36,899 nucleotides of DNA from an uncultured Bacilli bacterium (lineage in GTDB: Bacteria; Bacillota_I; Bacilli_A; RF39; UBA660): the NCBI GenBank assembly GCA_944358735.1, contig CALVRT010000015.1, positions 1-36,899 on the forward strand, read 5' to 3'. A program made the translations under genes and the position numbers. Below are positions 8,151 through 17,429 of the stretch, in pieces. The notes under the pieces were generated by a model that saw only the letters and a program-made list of their open reading frames with translations, was not told where the DNA came from and searched no databases. Numbering within the stretch: position 1 is the stretch's first letter; each line of letters opens with the position of its first letter.

Positions 8151-8749
8151 CAAAATTTCTTAATTTTCTTTAAAATAAAGTATACTTTTATTTTTTTTAA
8201 ACTTTTTGGTGTTTTTAAATATATTTTATTATATTCATCATATAAACTTTGCATATATCCTTTATCACTAGTTAAAAAAGGACTTATTAGGTAATTTGTT
8301 TTCTTTCTTCCTTTTTTAAAATGCATAATTACATAATACCTTTTATCAAATATAGCTTTTTCGTTATATATGTAATAGCCTTTTTCCATCATCTTTTTTC
8401 TTAAAAGTTCTAAATTTCGGTGACTACTGATAATTAAATCATTATCTAAATTAGAAGGCACAATATCTAATATCGTTTTAGTTCCCATACCAGCAATAAC
8501 AATATATTTATTGGTAATATCAAGGCCTTTTAAACCATCAGTAACTTTAGTTTCAACTATGGCTTTATATTTCCTTATGTTTTCTTTAGCTTTTATAATA
8601 CATAAAGAAGATTTATCAGTAGCTAATACAGAACAATGTTTTTCTTTTGATAAATAAATAGCTAAAAAACCATGGTCTGTTCCAACATCAATAACCGAAC
8701 TACCTTCAGGAATAAAATCACTTATAGCTTTTAATCTCTTGGAAAGCAT
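8147..8749 (-). CDS. trmK: tRNA (adenine22-N1)-methyltransferase TrmK
   Basis: The 200-residue protein has a Rossmann methyltransferase fold. The SAM motif IDVGTDHGFLAIYL is near residue 20, ATDKSSLCIIKAKENI follows, and VIAGMGTKTI is the TrmK-type motif IV. TrmK methylates N1 of adenine 22 in the D-loop of some tRNAs. The C-terminal helical domain is present but the protein is short for the family (usually about 225-240 residues). Its ATG overlaps the rpoD stop (TAATG), so it is coupled to rpoD, matching the dnaG-sigA-trmK neighbourhood of Bacillus. Confidence 0.88.
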   Translation of the reverse strand: MLSKRLKAISDFIPEGSSVIDVGTDHGFLAIYLSKEKHCSVLATDKSSLCIIKAKENIRKYKAIVETKVTDGLKGLDITNKYIVIAGMGTKTILDIVPSNLDNDLIISSHRNLELLRKKMMEKGYYIYNEKAIFDKRYYVIMHFKKGRKKTNYLISPFLTSDKGYMQSLYDEYNKIYLKTPKSLKKIKVYFILKKIKKFC

Positions 8750-9816
8750 TAGTCACCTAAATAATCCTTTAATTTGCGACTTCTTGATGGATGACGAAGT
8801 TTTCTTAAAGCTTTAGCTTCTATTTGTCTAATGCGTTCTCTTGTAACTCCAAATAATTGGCCTACTTCCTCTAAAGTTCTAGGGCGTCCATCTTCTAAAC
8901 CAAAACGAAGACGAATTACTTTTTCTTCTCTTTCAGTTAAAGTAAGAAGAACTTCTGATATTTCATCCTTTAACAGTTCATTAACGGCAAAATCTTCCGG
9001 ACTCATATTGGTTTCATCAGGAATAAAATCACCTAAATGTGAATCTTCTTCTTCACCAATTGGAGTTTCTAAACTAACTGGTTCTTGACTAATCTTGTAA
9101 ATTTCTCTTATTTTATCAACAGAAATACCCATTTTTTTAGAAAGTTCTTCTTCGGTTGGTTCTCTATTTAATTCAAGCGTTAACTGTCTTTCAATCCGCG
9201 CTAATTTATTAATAGTTTCAACCATATGAACTGGTACTCTAATCGTTCTTGCCTGGTCGGCAATAGCCCTCGTAATAGCTTGTCTAATCCACCAAGTAGC
9301 ATAAGTTGAAAATTTATATCCTTTAGAAACATCAAATTTATCAACCGCCTTCATTAAACCAATATTTCCTTCCTGAATTAAATCAAGAAATAGCATACCT
9401 CTACCAACATAACGTTTAGCGATACTAACAACTAAACGCAAATTAGCTTCAGCAAGAGTTGCTTTGGCATTTTCATCGCCTTCAGCAATTCGGTCGGCAA
9501 GTTCTAGTTCTTCTTCTAAAGTCAATAATTTTACTTGTCCGATTTCTTTTAAATACATTCTAACTGGGTCATTAATCGTTAAATCTTTAGTTAAAACTTC
9601 ATCGTCTTTAACTTTAGCCTCTTCTTCCTCATTTTCTGAAACGACAGCAATTTTATTTTCACTTAATGCATTATAAAGTTCATCTAAACTATCGGCATCT
9701 AATTCTAATCCTTTTAATTTTTCAGCAAGTTCTTCATAAGTAATAGTTCCTTTTTGTTTACCTACTTTGATAAGTTCTTGTTTTCTTTCTTCAAAAGTTT
9801 TTATTTCATTAAACAT
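8749..9816 (-). CDS. rpoD: Primary RNA polymerase sigma factor (sigma-70/SigA)
   Basis: The 355-residue protein has all primary-sigma regions. Region 1.1 is at the N-terminus ([12 protein letters not shown]), and region 1.2 is [16 protein letters not shown]. Region 2 has [38 protein letters not shown] and [15 protein letters not shown] for core binding, -10 recognition and melting. Region 3 follows. Region 4 has [20 protein letters not shown], the -35 helix-turn-helix. Length is close to B. subtilis SigA. It overlaps dnaG by 8 bases and trmK by 1, the classic macromolecular-synthesis operon. The TTGACA/TATAAT promoters seen across the window fit its specificity. Confidence 0.98.
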   Translation of the reverse strand: MFNEIKTFEERKQELIKVGKQKGTITYEELAEKLKGLELDADSLDELYNALSENKIAVVSENEEEEAKVKDDEVLTKDLTINDPVRMYLKEIGQVKLLTLEEELELADRIAEGDENAKATLAEANLRLVVSIAKRYVGRGMLFLDLIQEGNIGLMKAVDKFDVSKGYKFSTYATWWIRQAITRAIADQARTIRVPVHMVETINKLARIERQLTLELNREPTEEELSKKMGISVDKIREIYKISQEPVSLETPIGEEEDSHLGDFIPDETNMSPEDFAVNELLKDEISEVLLTLTEREEKVIRLRFGLEDGRPRTLEEVGQLFGVTRERIRQIEAKALRKLRHPSRSRKLKDYLGD

Positions 9817-11539
9817 TATTTTCCACTCCTTTTTTTAATTCAACAATTTTTTGAGCAATTTGCGCTTTCGCTAAAGCATCAGTAGCACCAGCCATTTTGT
9901 TTTTTAAACGAATAACTTCATTTTTGACATTGTACTCATAAATAACATTTATATAATCTTCAATTTCTTCGGTACTATAGTCATCTTTTAAATCGGCTAA
10001 ACTAATCTCATTTAAAACAGTAGTTAACTCCTCATTTTCAATTACATAGTCCATAAATTCAGCTTCGTCGATGTAACCAAAGTTATGATAAAATAAACTA
10101 ATTTCCCTAGCCAACAAACGATACTTTTCTTCTGGCATATAAGTTATTTTGGCATCATACATTTTGATAACCTGCTCACTTTTTAACATATAATAAATTA
10201 AATTACGCTGGGCTAGTAAATACTTATCGTATTTAACAGTTTCTCTAATTTTTGCCGGTTTTGGTTTTTCTTTAGTAAAAGCCACTTTTTCTTTAAGAAG
10301 ATTAACTTCTAAACCACTTTCCTCGCTTAACCGTTTTAAAGCTACTTCTTTTAAAATATCATCACTAGTTCCCAGCTTATCAATTTCGTCAAGCATTGTG
10401 CTTGTATATTTAGCTAAATCATCACTACTTTGTAAATTAAGACCTAACTTAAAATAATTAAATTTAAAATCAATAATATTTATTGGATTTTTTATTTTAG
10501 TTAAAAATTCCTCACCAAATTTGGTAATATATTCATCAGGGTCATAGCCATCTAAAGCCACGACTTTCGGACTAACACCAATCTTAAGTAATTCGTCACC
10601 TAAACTAATAGTAGCTTTTCGCCCAGCATCATCACCATCAAAACAAAGGATAATTTCTTTAGCCATTTTTTTTATTAAATTAGCTTGAAACGGTGTTACT
10701 CCAGTACCCATAGTTGCCACAACATTTTCCAGGCCAATTGTACTAGCTTTAATCACATCCATAAAACCTTCCATTACAATAACTTGTCCACTTTTACGAG
10801 CAACTGGTTTGGCCCGGTGATAATTATAAAGAAGTTCACCTTTTTTAAATATTTCTGTTTCCCTAGTATTAAAATATTTAGAATTATCCTCACGGTCATA
10901 AATCCGGCCACTATAAGCAACAACTTTGCCATCTAAATCATAAAGCGGAAACATAATCCGGTCATAAAATAAATCATAAAAATGTTTTTCATTCTGGCCG
11001 ATTAAACCACTTTTCATTAAAGTGTTTTCGTCATATTTTTGCGTTAAAATTTTCGATAAAGTATTTCGGTCATTTAAGGCTAGTCCAACTTGATATTTAT
11101 TAATCATTTCTTCAGTAAAACCACGTTTCTGTAAATAACTTTTAGCCTTTTTACCATACGCGGTATGTAGATTATTGGTATAAAATTTTAAACTTAAAGC
11201 ATAAACATCATATAAAGGGCTTCTAACCTTTGGTTTATGAGATGCATCAATATCTAAATGTATTCCCGCTTTTGGCGCTAGTTTAGCTATGGCTTCTGGA
11301 AAACTTATATTTTCATAATCCATAACAAATTTAAAAACAGTTCCTGTCGCCCCACAAGAGAAACATTTAAATATTTTTTTCTCACGGCTAACACTCATAC
11401 TTGGATTATTATCGTCGTGAAAAGGACAAACACCCATAAAATTGCGTCCTTTAGGTACTAAAGGGACATATTCTGAAACAACATCAACAATATCGACTTT
11501 CTCGCGAATTTCATTTATTACTTCTTGTGCGATTTTCAT
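9809..11539 (-). CDS. dnaG: DNA primase DnaG
   Basis: The 576-residue protein has the DnaG domains in order. An N-terminal CHC2 zinc site comes first (Cys38, His41, Cys59, Cys62 in CPFH...CFSC). The primase core has the Toprim residues EG at 257-258 and DGDDAG at 301-306. A less conserved C-terminal helicase-binding region lies from about 430. It makes RNA primers for replication and binds the DnaB-type helicase. A GGGGGCGA ribosome site precedes the ATG. It heads the dnaG-rpoD-trmK operon. The upstream 107 bases hold long A/T runs and no clear -35 box. Confidence 0.97.
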   Translation of the reverse strand: MKIAQEVINEIREKVDIVDVVSEYVPLVPKGRNFMGVCPFHDDNNPSMSVSREKKIFKCFSCGATGTVFKFVMDYENISFPEAIAKLAPKAGIHLDIDASHKPKVRSPLYDVYALSLKFYTNNLHTAYGKKAKSYLQKRGFTEEMINKYQVGLALNDRNTLSKILTQKYDENTLMKSGLIGQNEKHFYDLFYDRIMFPLYDLDGKVVAYSGRIYDREDNSKYFNTRETEIFKKGELLYNYHRAKPVARKSGQVIVMEGFMDVIKASTIGLENVVATMGTGVTPFQANLIKKMAKEIILCFDGDDAGRKATISLGDELLKIGVSPKVVALDGYDPDEYITKFGEEFLTKIKNPINIIDFKFNYFKLGLNLQSSDDLAKYTSTMLDEIDKLGTSDDILKEVALKRLSEESGLEVNLLKEKVAFTKEKPKPAKIRETVKYDKYLLAQRNLIYYMLKSEQVIKMYDAKITYMPEEKYRLLAREISLFYHNFGYIDEAEFMDYVIENEELTTVLNEISLADLKDDYSTEEIEDYINVIYEYNVKNEVIRLKNKMAGATDALAKAQIAQKIVELKKGVENNV

Positions 11540-11646
11540 AATTATCGCCCCCTATTAATAAATATACGACAAAAAATCATAAAATCCTTCTTTTTTTTAA
11601 ATTTTTTTTAAATTTATGAACATATTATAATTATGAAGGTGATTTT

Positions 11647-12183
11647 ATGACATTAAAAAAAATAAAAATATTAGATACTTTTTTAATTTTTGGCTTTAGT
11701 TATTTGGTTCATTATCTCTATATGTGGTTTCCAAATACTTTATTTAGTATTTTTTTTCCTGTTAACCAAAGTTTATGGGAACATATGAAAATGTTATTTA
11801 CCGCTATATTAATGGTTACTATTTTTGACTATTTTATTTTTAAACGCTGGCATATTGAAAATAACAACTTTTTAACTAGTGCTTTTTTAAGTTCTAGTTT
11901 AAGCGTTCCAATATTTTTATTTTTGCACCTAGTTTTTGATAGGCAATTTGGTTATCTTATGTATGTTAATCTTGGTATTTTAATATTTGTCATAATACTA
12001 TCACAAGTAATTAGTTATTATGTTTTACAAAATAAATATTTAAAGCATTTAGGATATTACAGCTTAATTGGCATTATTATTGCTTATATTATTTTAGGCT
12101 TTCTAACTTATTATCCCCCAGAAAACAATATGTTTTTCGATAAAACTAATAATAAATATGGAATTAACCATTACGTCGTTTAA
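11647..12183 (+). CDS. DUF6512-type integral membrane protein
   Basis: The 178-residue protein has about five membrane spans. It carries FFPVNQSLWEHMKMLF near residues 36-52 and a tail with YYPPENNMFFDKTNNKYGI. Both are the distinctive conserved parts of the DUF6512 family as I know it. Function is unknown. TATAAT at 11626-11631 is so close to the ribosome site (GAAGGTG) that any leader would be very short. The 3' end overlaps the convergent gene on the other strand by 20 bases. Confidence 0.7.
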   Translation: MTLKKIKILDTFLIFGFSYLVHYLYMWFPNTLFSIFFPVNQSLWEHMKMLFTAILMVTIFDYFIFKRWHIENNNFLTSAFLSSSLSVPIFLFLHLVFDRQFGYLMYVNLGILIFVIILSQVISYYVLQNKYLKHLGYYSLIGIIIAYIILGFLTYYPPENNMFFDKTNNKYGINHYVV

Positions 12184-12670
12184 AACTTTTTTGACGGCCA
12201 CCAGTTATTATATGATTATTACAATCATTAATTGCATTTAATCCTGAAGCATAAAGCCGATTAAATTCTAAAGCATAACTTGGATTTTCTCTAACAAACT
12301 CATCAGCTTCTTCTTCTGAATATGTAATTGTTTTAGCATTATTAGGTACACATAAAGGCGCACCAGCAGCCACATCTGCGCTTTCCATAAATATTGCTTC
12401 TGTACCCCACATATATAAAGGCGTACTTTCAGGCATCCCTTTAGCAACAATATGATTAGTTATATAATCACGGTAGTAATCTCCATAATCTTTAAAAAGA
12501 ACATATTTAATGTTAGTTTGACCTTCTTTTTTGTTTTTAAATGGTGTATAATGACACGGCATATAGATAATTTCGGCCGAGGTAGCATACTTATCCTTCT
12601 CATAAAATGTAGCTTTACATATATCGTTAATCGTTATAATACATAATCGATTATAAGTTTCGTTTTCCAT
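12164..12670 (-). CDS. Conserved-looking hypothetical protein
   Basis: I do not recognise this 168-residue soluble protein. It has an N-terminal half with scattered Cys and Tyr (IIYMPCHYTPFKNKKEGQTN), then a stretch PLYMWGTEAIFMESADVAAG and an acidic helix EEEADEFVRENPSYALEFNR, and a basic tail. There is no signal peptide or membrane span. I place the start at ATG 12670, which has AGAAAGGAAAG seven bases upstream. An ATG-type start at 12703 would lie upstream of the mapped promoter's transcription start. The end overlaps the DUF6512 gene tail to tail by 20 bases. Confidence 0.7.
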   Translation of the reverse strand: MENETYNRLCIITINDICKATFYEKDKYATSAEIIYMPCHYTPFKNKKEGQTNIKYVLFKDYGDYYRDYITNHIVAKGMPESTPLYMWGTEAIFMESADVAAGAPLCVPNNAKTITYSEEEADEFVRENPSYALEFNRLYASGLNAINDCNNHIITGGRQKSFKRRNG

Positions 12671-12692
12671 AATATCTTTCCTTTCTGCCATT

Positions 12693-12720
12693 ATTATATT
12701 CATTTTAAAAAAAATGTCAA
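12693..12720 (-). promoter_or_regulatory. Consensus sigma-70 promoter
   Basis: On the minus strand TTGACA (12720-12715) and TATAAT (12698-12693) are 16 bases apart, both perfect consensus. It drives the hypothetical gene starting at 12670 and begins right behind a terminator for the com operon. Confidence 0.85.
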
Positions 12721-12722
12721 AT

Positions 12723-12742
12723 AAAAGCCCGCTTTTGCGGGC
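12723..12742 (-). terminator. Terminator 2 of the com operon
   Basis: GCCCGC and GCGGGC form a 6-bp GC stem with a 4-base loop. On the minus strand it is followed by TTTTATT. It separates comEA-comEC transcription from the next promoter, which starts 2 bases further on. Confidence 0.85.
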
Positions 12743-12752
12743 AATTCTATAT

Positions 12753-12773
12753 AAAACGCTAAATGCATTAGCG
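12753..12773 (-). terminator. Terminator 1 of the com operon
   Basis: On the minus strand CGCTAA pairs with TTAGCG around a 5-base loop and is followed by TTTTAT. With the GC-rich hairpin just downstream it forms a tandem terminator. Confidence 0.65.
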
Positions 12774-12805
12774 GGCTCAAGTAATTGTGGCTTGCTAGCG
12801 CCACT

Positions 12806-13001
12806 TTATGCGGTAAATAAAATTTGATTTTGTGGGTGGGGGTGTCCATATAAATCATTTAAGCCGGCGGAGAAAGCTAATTGAAGGTTTTCCTTGCTTG
12901 TTTTTTTGAAGCCCCGTAACTATGATGCCCTACTTTTAATATATCCATTTATTATAGATTATATTCATAAATTTTTAAAACCTTTTTTCACCATCTCCCA
13001 T
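12806..13001 (-). pseudogene. Decayed ComEC-type metallo-beta-lactamase fragment
   Basis: The minus strand between comEC and its terminators encodes broken pieces that align with the C-terminal hydrolase domain of the intact comEC next door. Pieces are MGDGEK (comEC has LLMGDAGIETEK), YNL then two stops then MDILKVGHHS (comEC YNLKNIDILKVGHHG), and LNDLYGHPHPQNQIL (comEC NNNYGHPNKEVL). Joining them needs a frameshift in an A-run near 12990, two in-frame stops, and another frameshift in the seven-A run near 12901-12907. It ends in TAA at 12806. It is a relic of a separate hydrolase gene or of a partial comEC duplication; divergence from comEC favours the former. Confidence 0.8.
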
Positions 13002-13051
13002 TAATAATATATTCAGTTAATCTTTTTTTGTATGTATCTTTCGGCCACCTT

Positions 13052-15106
13052 CTACGATAAACAAGTATCAATTTCTAGTTTATTATTTAATTTAAATTTA
13101 ATACTTCCTATTTGGTCTGTTCGATAAATGACTGAATTTTTTAAATTTTTAAGAACTTCTTTATTTGGATGCCCATAATTATTATTTTTACCAACAGATA
13201 TCACACTATATTTTGGTTTAATATCATTTACAAAAGAAGCACTTGTACTTGTTTTACTACCGTGGTGACCGACTTTTAAAATATCGATATTTTTTAAATT
13301 ATATCTAGCCAATATATCTTTTTCAGTTTCAATCCCGGCATCACCCATAAGTAGTAATTTAATATCATTTATCTTTGTATATATAACGCTAGAGTTGTCA
13401 TTTTCATTATCATAAGTTCCTTTATTTAAAAAATATAAAGTATTACCTTCTAAATTTAACTTTTCAATATTTTGGTAATATTTTATGTTTTTATTTTTTA
13501 ATACTTTAATGAGATTTTGCTCCAAATCATTGTATTCATCATTATTAAAAATAACCTTATCTACCTTAAAATTATTAATTAGTTTAATGGCATCCCCCAT
13601 ATGGTCGTAATCACCATGCGTAACTATTAAATAATCTAAATGATTAACCCCTTCAGCTTTTAAATAAGGAATAGTTATATTAGTTACATAATCATAATCG
13701 TTATCAGAAAAACTAACTTTACCACCAGTATCAATTAAAATATTCCCTTTATTATTAGGTAATTTTAAAAACAAGCTATCACCTTGTCCAACATCAAGGA
13801 CCGTTAAATAAGCAGTTTTATTAAAATAATTAATATTATGATGAAAAACTAGAATTAAGAATAATAAAATTAACAATTTATATTTTTTTTGAAACAACTG
13901 ATAAATTACAAAAGTAATTAATAAATAATAAATAATAAAAATTATTAAATTTATATGTTTTAAAATTAAAATAAAATTAGTAAATTTACTAAAAAATAGT
14001 GATAAGTTTTCAAGTAACTGACAAAAATTAAAAAAAGTATGGTCCAGTACTGGTAAAAAAGTGGTTATAATGGCTAAAGGATAAATAATAAAGGTTACTA
14101 AAGGAACAAAAATGATATTTAATAAAGGCGATAAAAAATTTATATAATGAAAATTAATTATTAATATTGGTGTGCTGGCTAAAAAACAAACAAAACTTAT
14201 GATAAAAGTCTTTTGAATGTATCCTTTTATTTCATTTATATTGTTTGTAAATAACAATAAATAGAAACTAATAATAAAGGAAAATAAAAAACCAATGTTA
14301 TAAATTATAAAAGGATTATAAAATAAATATAAACTAGCAGTTAAAATAAGTAAATAAATAGTTTTTACATTTATTTTAATAAAATCTTTAATCGTAATTA
14401 AAATAAACAAACTAGTGGCCCGCACAATTGGCGGGCTAAAAGCAGTTATAAAAGTATAGAAAACGAGAAATGACAGTAAAATAATATAATTTAAAGCTTT
14501 CCGTTTACTAATTAAATTTAAAATAAATAATAGGCACACCGCTAAAAAGGTTATTTGCATACCGGAAATAGCTAATAAATGACTAATACCATTAATCTGA
14601 TAACTATCAGTTACCTTATCACTAATACTATTGTCATCACCTAAAATAAAAGCTTTTAAATACGGTGAACTTTTAAAAGTTTCTAAATGTTTAACTAATT
14701 TATTTTTTATTTGGTAAGCGCCTTCACTTTTATCAGTTATCTTTATTTTTTCAGCATCCATTATCCAGTATATTTTTTCACTTTTTAAATAGTTCTGATA
14801 GTTAAATAAATAAAAATTAGTATTAACAGCTGGTTTAGTTAATGTCCCCGTTATTCTAATTTTATTACCAAGTTTAAAATCTAAATCTTGATAAACTCTA
14901 ACTAATAATTTTTCTTTGGCTTTAACTGTTAACCGATATCCATAATCGGTTTTTTGTTTAGCGATAACTGTCCCTTCTATTACTTTTTCATTGCCATGAT
15001 AAATACTTAAATCAACTTTGTTTAAATAATAACCGGTATAAAGTAAACTAATTAAAAAAATAAAAATTATATATTTAGATAGTAATGCGGTCTTTGATTT
15101 TTTCAT
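13052..15106 (-). CDS. comEC: ComEC DNA-uptake channel with metallo-beta-lactamase domain
   Basis: The 684-residue protein has the full ComEC architecture. An N-terminal extracytoplasmic DUF4131 part comes first (KVIEGTVIAKQKTDYGYR). The competence membrane domain has HLLAISGMQITFLAV and FSPPIVRATSLF and about ten spans. The C-terminal MBL domain has LDVGQGDSLFLKL, DTGG, THGDYDHMGD and KVGHHGSKTS. It carries single-stranded DNA across the membrane in transformation, and the MBL domain may degrade one strand. I start it at ATG 15106 with GGTGAT eight bases upstream, which overlaps comEA by 32 bases; 15133 is a possible earlier start. Confidence 0.95.
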   Translation of the reverse strand: MKKSKTALLSKYIIFIFLISLLYTGYYLNKVDLSIYHGNEKVIEGTVIAKQKTDYGYRLTVKAKEKLLVRVYQDLDFKLGNKIRITGTLTKPAVNTNFYLFNYQNYLKSEKIYWIMDAEKIKITDKSEGAYQIKNKLVKHLETFKSSPYLKAFILGDDNSISDKVTDSYQINGISHLLAISGMQITFLAVCLLFILNLISKRKALNYIILLSFLVFYTFITAFSPPIVRATSLFILITIKDFIKINVKTIYLLILTASLYLFYNPFIIYNIGFLFSFIISFYLLLFTNNINEIKGYIQKTFIISFVCFLASTPILIINFHYINFLSPLLNIIFVPLVTFIIYPLAIITTFLPVLDHTFFNFCQLLENLSLFFSKFTNFILILKHINLIIFIIYYLLITFVIYQLFQKKYKLLILLFLILVFHHNINYFNKTAYLTVLDVGQGDSLFLKLPNNKGNILIDTGGKVSFSDNDYDYVTNITIPYLKAEGVNHLDYLIVTHGDYDHMGDAIKLINNFKVDKVIFNNDEYNDLEQNLIKVLKNKNIKYYQNIEKLNLEGNTLYFLNKGTYDNENDNSSVIYTKINDIKLLLMGDAGIETEKDILARYNLKNIDILKVGHHGSKTSTSASFVNDIKPKYSVISVGKNNNYGHPNKEVLKNLKNSVIYRTDQIGSIKFKLNNKLEIDTCLS

Positions 15107-15773
15107 AAGTACTATCACCAATACCAGAAACATTTTTTATTTCTTCGATTTTCTTAAAAGCTCCATTAGTTTCTCTATATCCAATTATCGCTTTAGCTTT
15201 TGTCTCGCCAATGCCATCTAAAGTTTGCAGTTCTTCTAAAGTACCTGTATTAATTGAAATCTTTTTATTTGTATTAGTTTGTTTACTATTTTCTTTAGTA
15301 GTTTCTTTAGAACTTTCACTATCGTTTTCACTCACATCACTTGCTGAACTACTGCTCTCAATACAAGCATCGCTTAATTCTGGACATTCACACGGTGGGC
15401 ATACTTGATTTTGGTCTTGCATTTCAGCTTTTGTATAAATATCTATTACCATTTCATCAGTAAGCTTTTTACTTAAATTTATTAAAGATGTATCGGCTTC
15501 ACCAGTTAAACCTCCAGCCATATTAATCGCGTCTATAACACGTTTATCACTTTTTAGCGTATAAACTCCAGGTTTATTCACCGCCCCTTTAACATCAACT
15601 TTAACTTCCTTTACAGACTCTTTGTCCGTTTCTTTTTCTACCACCACATCTTTATTATCATTCGTTTCGGGGGCAGAAAAATCAACCGTCAAAAACAATA
15701 GTATTATTAAAATTATCCCAGCAAATATTACTTCGACTTTATTTTCTTTTATTTTGTTTAATATATTATTCAT
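15075..15773 (-). CDS. comEA: ComEA DNA receptor
   Basis: The 232-residue protein has one membrane anchor (about residues 13-32) and a SLBB domain (VDVKGAVNKPGVYTLKSDKR to about residue 115). A Cys/Ser/Glu-rich linker follows (CPPCECPELSDAC, then SSSSASDVSENDSESS). The C-terminal pair of helix-hairpin-helix motifs is LQTLDGIGETKAKAIIGYR and IKNVSGIGDSTYEKI. It binds double-stranded DNA outside the membrane and hands it to ComEC. It is first in the comEA-comEC operon, with an AAGGGAG ribosome site. A TATAAT box at 15811-15806 may be its -10; a TTGCAG -35 candidate is 20 bases away, too far to be convincing. Confidence 0.93.
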   Translation of the reverse strand: MNNILNKIKENKVEVIFAGIILIILLFLTVDFSAPETNDNKDVVVEKETDKESVKEVKVDVKGAVNKPGVYTLKSDKRVIDAINMAGGLTGEADTSLINLSKKLTDEMVIDIYTKAEMQDQNQVCPPCECPELSDACIESSSSASDVSENDSESSKETTKENSKQTNTNKKISINTGTLEELQTLDGIGETKAKAIIGYRETNGAFKKIEEIKNVSGIGDSTYEKIKDRITI

Positions 15774-15873
15774 ACCACTCCCTTCTATGGTTATCTCTAT
15801 TAAGTATTATAGGAGATTTATTTAAAAAATCCTGCAAGAATATGAAAAAAATTATTTAATTTAACATTTAAAT

Positions 15874-15898
15874 CAAAAAAAGAGGAACAAAGTCCTCT
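15874..15898 (-). terminator. Terminator after the YjcZ-like gene
   Basis: On the minus strand AGAGGA and TCCTCT form a stem with a 6-base loop followed by seven T. It lies 8 bases after the small gene's stop. Confidence 0.8.
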
Positions 15899-15905
15899 AA
15901 AATTA

Positions 15906-16070
15906 TTAATTGCCAAATGCACGAGTACCAATTATAATAACTAGCAAAATAAATAATACTAGAATAATTGCTGCTCCATATCCTGTACCACAGCCATAGC
16001 CACCTTGTCCGTAGCCCCCGCCACAGCAAGGATTACAACCATAGCCTTGGTAACCGCCATAGTAATACAT
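15906..16070 (-). CDS. YjcZ-like Gly/Tyr-rich membrane mini-protein
   Basis: This is a 54-residue protein. The first half is Gly/Tyr/Cys-rich (YYYGGYQGYG, CNPCCGGGYGQGG). The second half is one membrane span, AAIILVLFILLVIIIG. The pattern matches the YjcZ family of small proteins often annotated as sporulation proteins. I choose ATG 16070 because AGGAGG lies eight bases upstream; a longer reading frame from 16115 has no such site. No other sporulation gene is visible here, so a sporulation role should not be assumed. Confidence 0.7.
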   Translation of the reverse strand: MYYYGGYQGYGCNPCCGGGYGQGGYGCGTGYGAAIILVLFILLVIIIGTRAFGN

Positions 16071-16093
16071 ATAAAACCTCCTATCTCTAGTAT

Positions 16094-16116
16094 ATTGTAT
16101 TAAAAATGTATACAAT
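16094..16116. repeat. Inverted repeat at the YjcZ-like gene promoter
   Basis: ATTGTAT and ATACAAT flank 9 bases. The repeat lies about 24 bases upstream of the YjcZ-like ATG and next to a TATACT box on the minus strand. It could be an operator; no regulator is identified. Confidence 0.4.
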
Positions 16117-16178
16117 CGGTTATTAAAAACACCTATTTTTATTTTTTTCTTTTTTAAAGTTTAAAAAAAATAAATAAT

Positions 16179-17384
16179 ATGGTATTATATTATATGATAG
16201 GAGGTGGTAATACGAAACAATCAAATACCAGTATACGAAAAATTCTTCATGATTTAGATAAACCCTTATTAATAGTTTCCATTATTTTCTTTGTATTTGG
16301 TCTTTTAAATATCGTTACTGCCTCATCAAGAGCCGCAGTTGTCAATTATGATGTATCAATATATTATTATTTCTTTAGACAGCTAATATTTATTATTGTT
16401 GGTTTAATAATTGCTGTTTTCATTTTAAAAACCGATACTAAATATTATAAATTACTAGTCTGGGTTTTATTCGCTATTGCGATTATCCTAAATCTTTGGG
16501 CTTTAAGTTTTGAGGCTATAAGTGGTTCTAAAAACTGGATAAATTTACCATTATTTAACATTCAGCCAAGTGAACTATCAAAGCCAATCTTAATTGCTCT
16601 TTTAGCTATTTTATATGAAAAAAACTACCGAAAACTTCGGACAATTAATGTTAACAGATGGAATACAATTGGTTTTATTATTCTAATTAGTGCTATCATC
16701 CCTCTTATTGTCTTTTTGCAGCAAGACTTTGGTACTCTACTAATAATCTGTTTTATAATTGGTATGATGTTTCTTGCCGGACCATTTCTGCGGATTGATA
16801 AATTAAAAATGATAGCTATTTTTATCGTTGTCATCGGTATTGCTCTCGGGGTTATGTATTATAAACAAGGTTACATCTTAAATGATGCCAGAATGTCAAG
16901 ATTTTCTTCATTTTTAAATCCATGCGCGAATTACGAAAATGGTGGCTACCAAGTTTGTAATAGTTTTATTGCCATTAATGAAGGGGGAATTAATGGTTTG
17001 GGTCTTGGTAAAAGTAAACAAAAATATTCTTATATACCTGAACCTCATACCGATAGTGTTTTTGCGATTATTGCTGAAGAAAATGGCCTTAAATCAATAA
17101 TTATTTTCCTTGGCTATGCGATTATCTTATGGCGTATCTTTAAAATTGCTTCTGAAGCCTCTAGTTTAAGAGGCCGGTACTTGTGCTTTGGTATTGGGTG
17201 CTACATATTTGCACACGTCTTTATTAATTTAGGGGGACTCCTCGGGGTTATCCCACTTACCGGTGTTCCATTACCTTTCTTTAGTTATGGTGGTAGTTTT
17301 GTACTGTCACTTCTTGCCTCTTTAGCCATTGTTCAAAGGGTTAATATTGAAACAAAAAATAAAAAAATAAAGGTGGCAGTCTAG
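16179..17384 (+). CDS. ftsW: SEDS peptidoglycan polymerase, FtsW/SpoVE type
   Basis: This polytopic membrane protein (about 10 spans) has the SEDS landmarks. These are SGSKNWINLPLFNIQPSELS, QQDFGTLLIICF, the loop GLGLGKSKQKYSYIPEPHTDSVFAIIAEE, and PLPFFSYGGS near the end. The PEPHTD loop resembles FtsW/SpoVE more than RodA. It polymerises lipid II glycan strands with a partner penicillin-binding protein, most likely at division. The start is uncertain. The reading frame opens at ATG 16179, but the strong AGGAGGTGG (16199-16207) lies downstream of both in-frame ATGs and is followed at ideal distance by ACG (16212), not by a standard start codon. Confidence 0.9.
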   Translation: MVLYYMIGGGNTKQSNTSIRKILHDLDKPLLIVSIIFFVFGLLNIVTASSRAAVVNYDVSIYYYFFRQLIFIIVGLIIAVFILKTDTKYYKLLVWVLFAIAIILNLWALSFEAISGSKNWINLPLFNIQPSELSKPILIALLAILYEKNYRKLRTINVNRWNTIGFIILISAIIPLIVFLQQDFGTLLIICFIIGMMFLAGPFLRIDKLKMIAIFIVVIGIALGVMYYKQGYILNDARMSRFSSFLNPCANYENGGYQVCNSFIAINEGGINGLGLGKSKQKYSYIPEPHTDSVFAIIAEENGLKSIIIFLGYAIILWRIFKIASEASSLRGRYLCFGIGCYIFAHVFINLGGLLGVIPLTGVPLPFFSYGGSFVLSLLASLAIVQRVNIETKNKKIKVAV

Positions 17385-17429
17385 GAAAAATAAGAAAAAC
17401 ATGTTAAAATATATTTAGGGGGAATTATA

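Noticed and set aside
12721-13051. A structured non-coding RNA (RNase P, tmRNA or 6S-like) between comEC and the next gene
   Set aside because: Translation of the minus strand gives ComEC-like pieces in shifted frames, so it is a pseudogene followed by tandem terminators.
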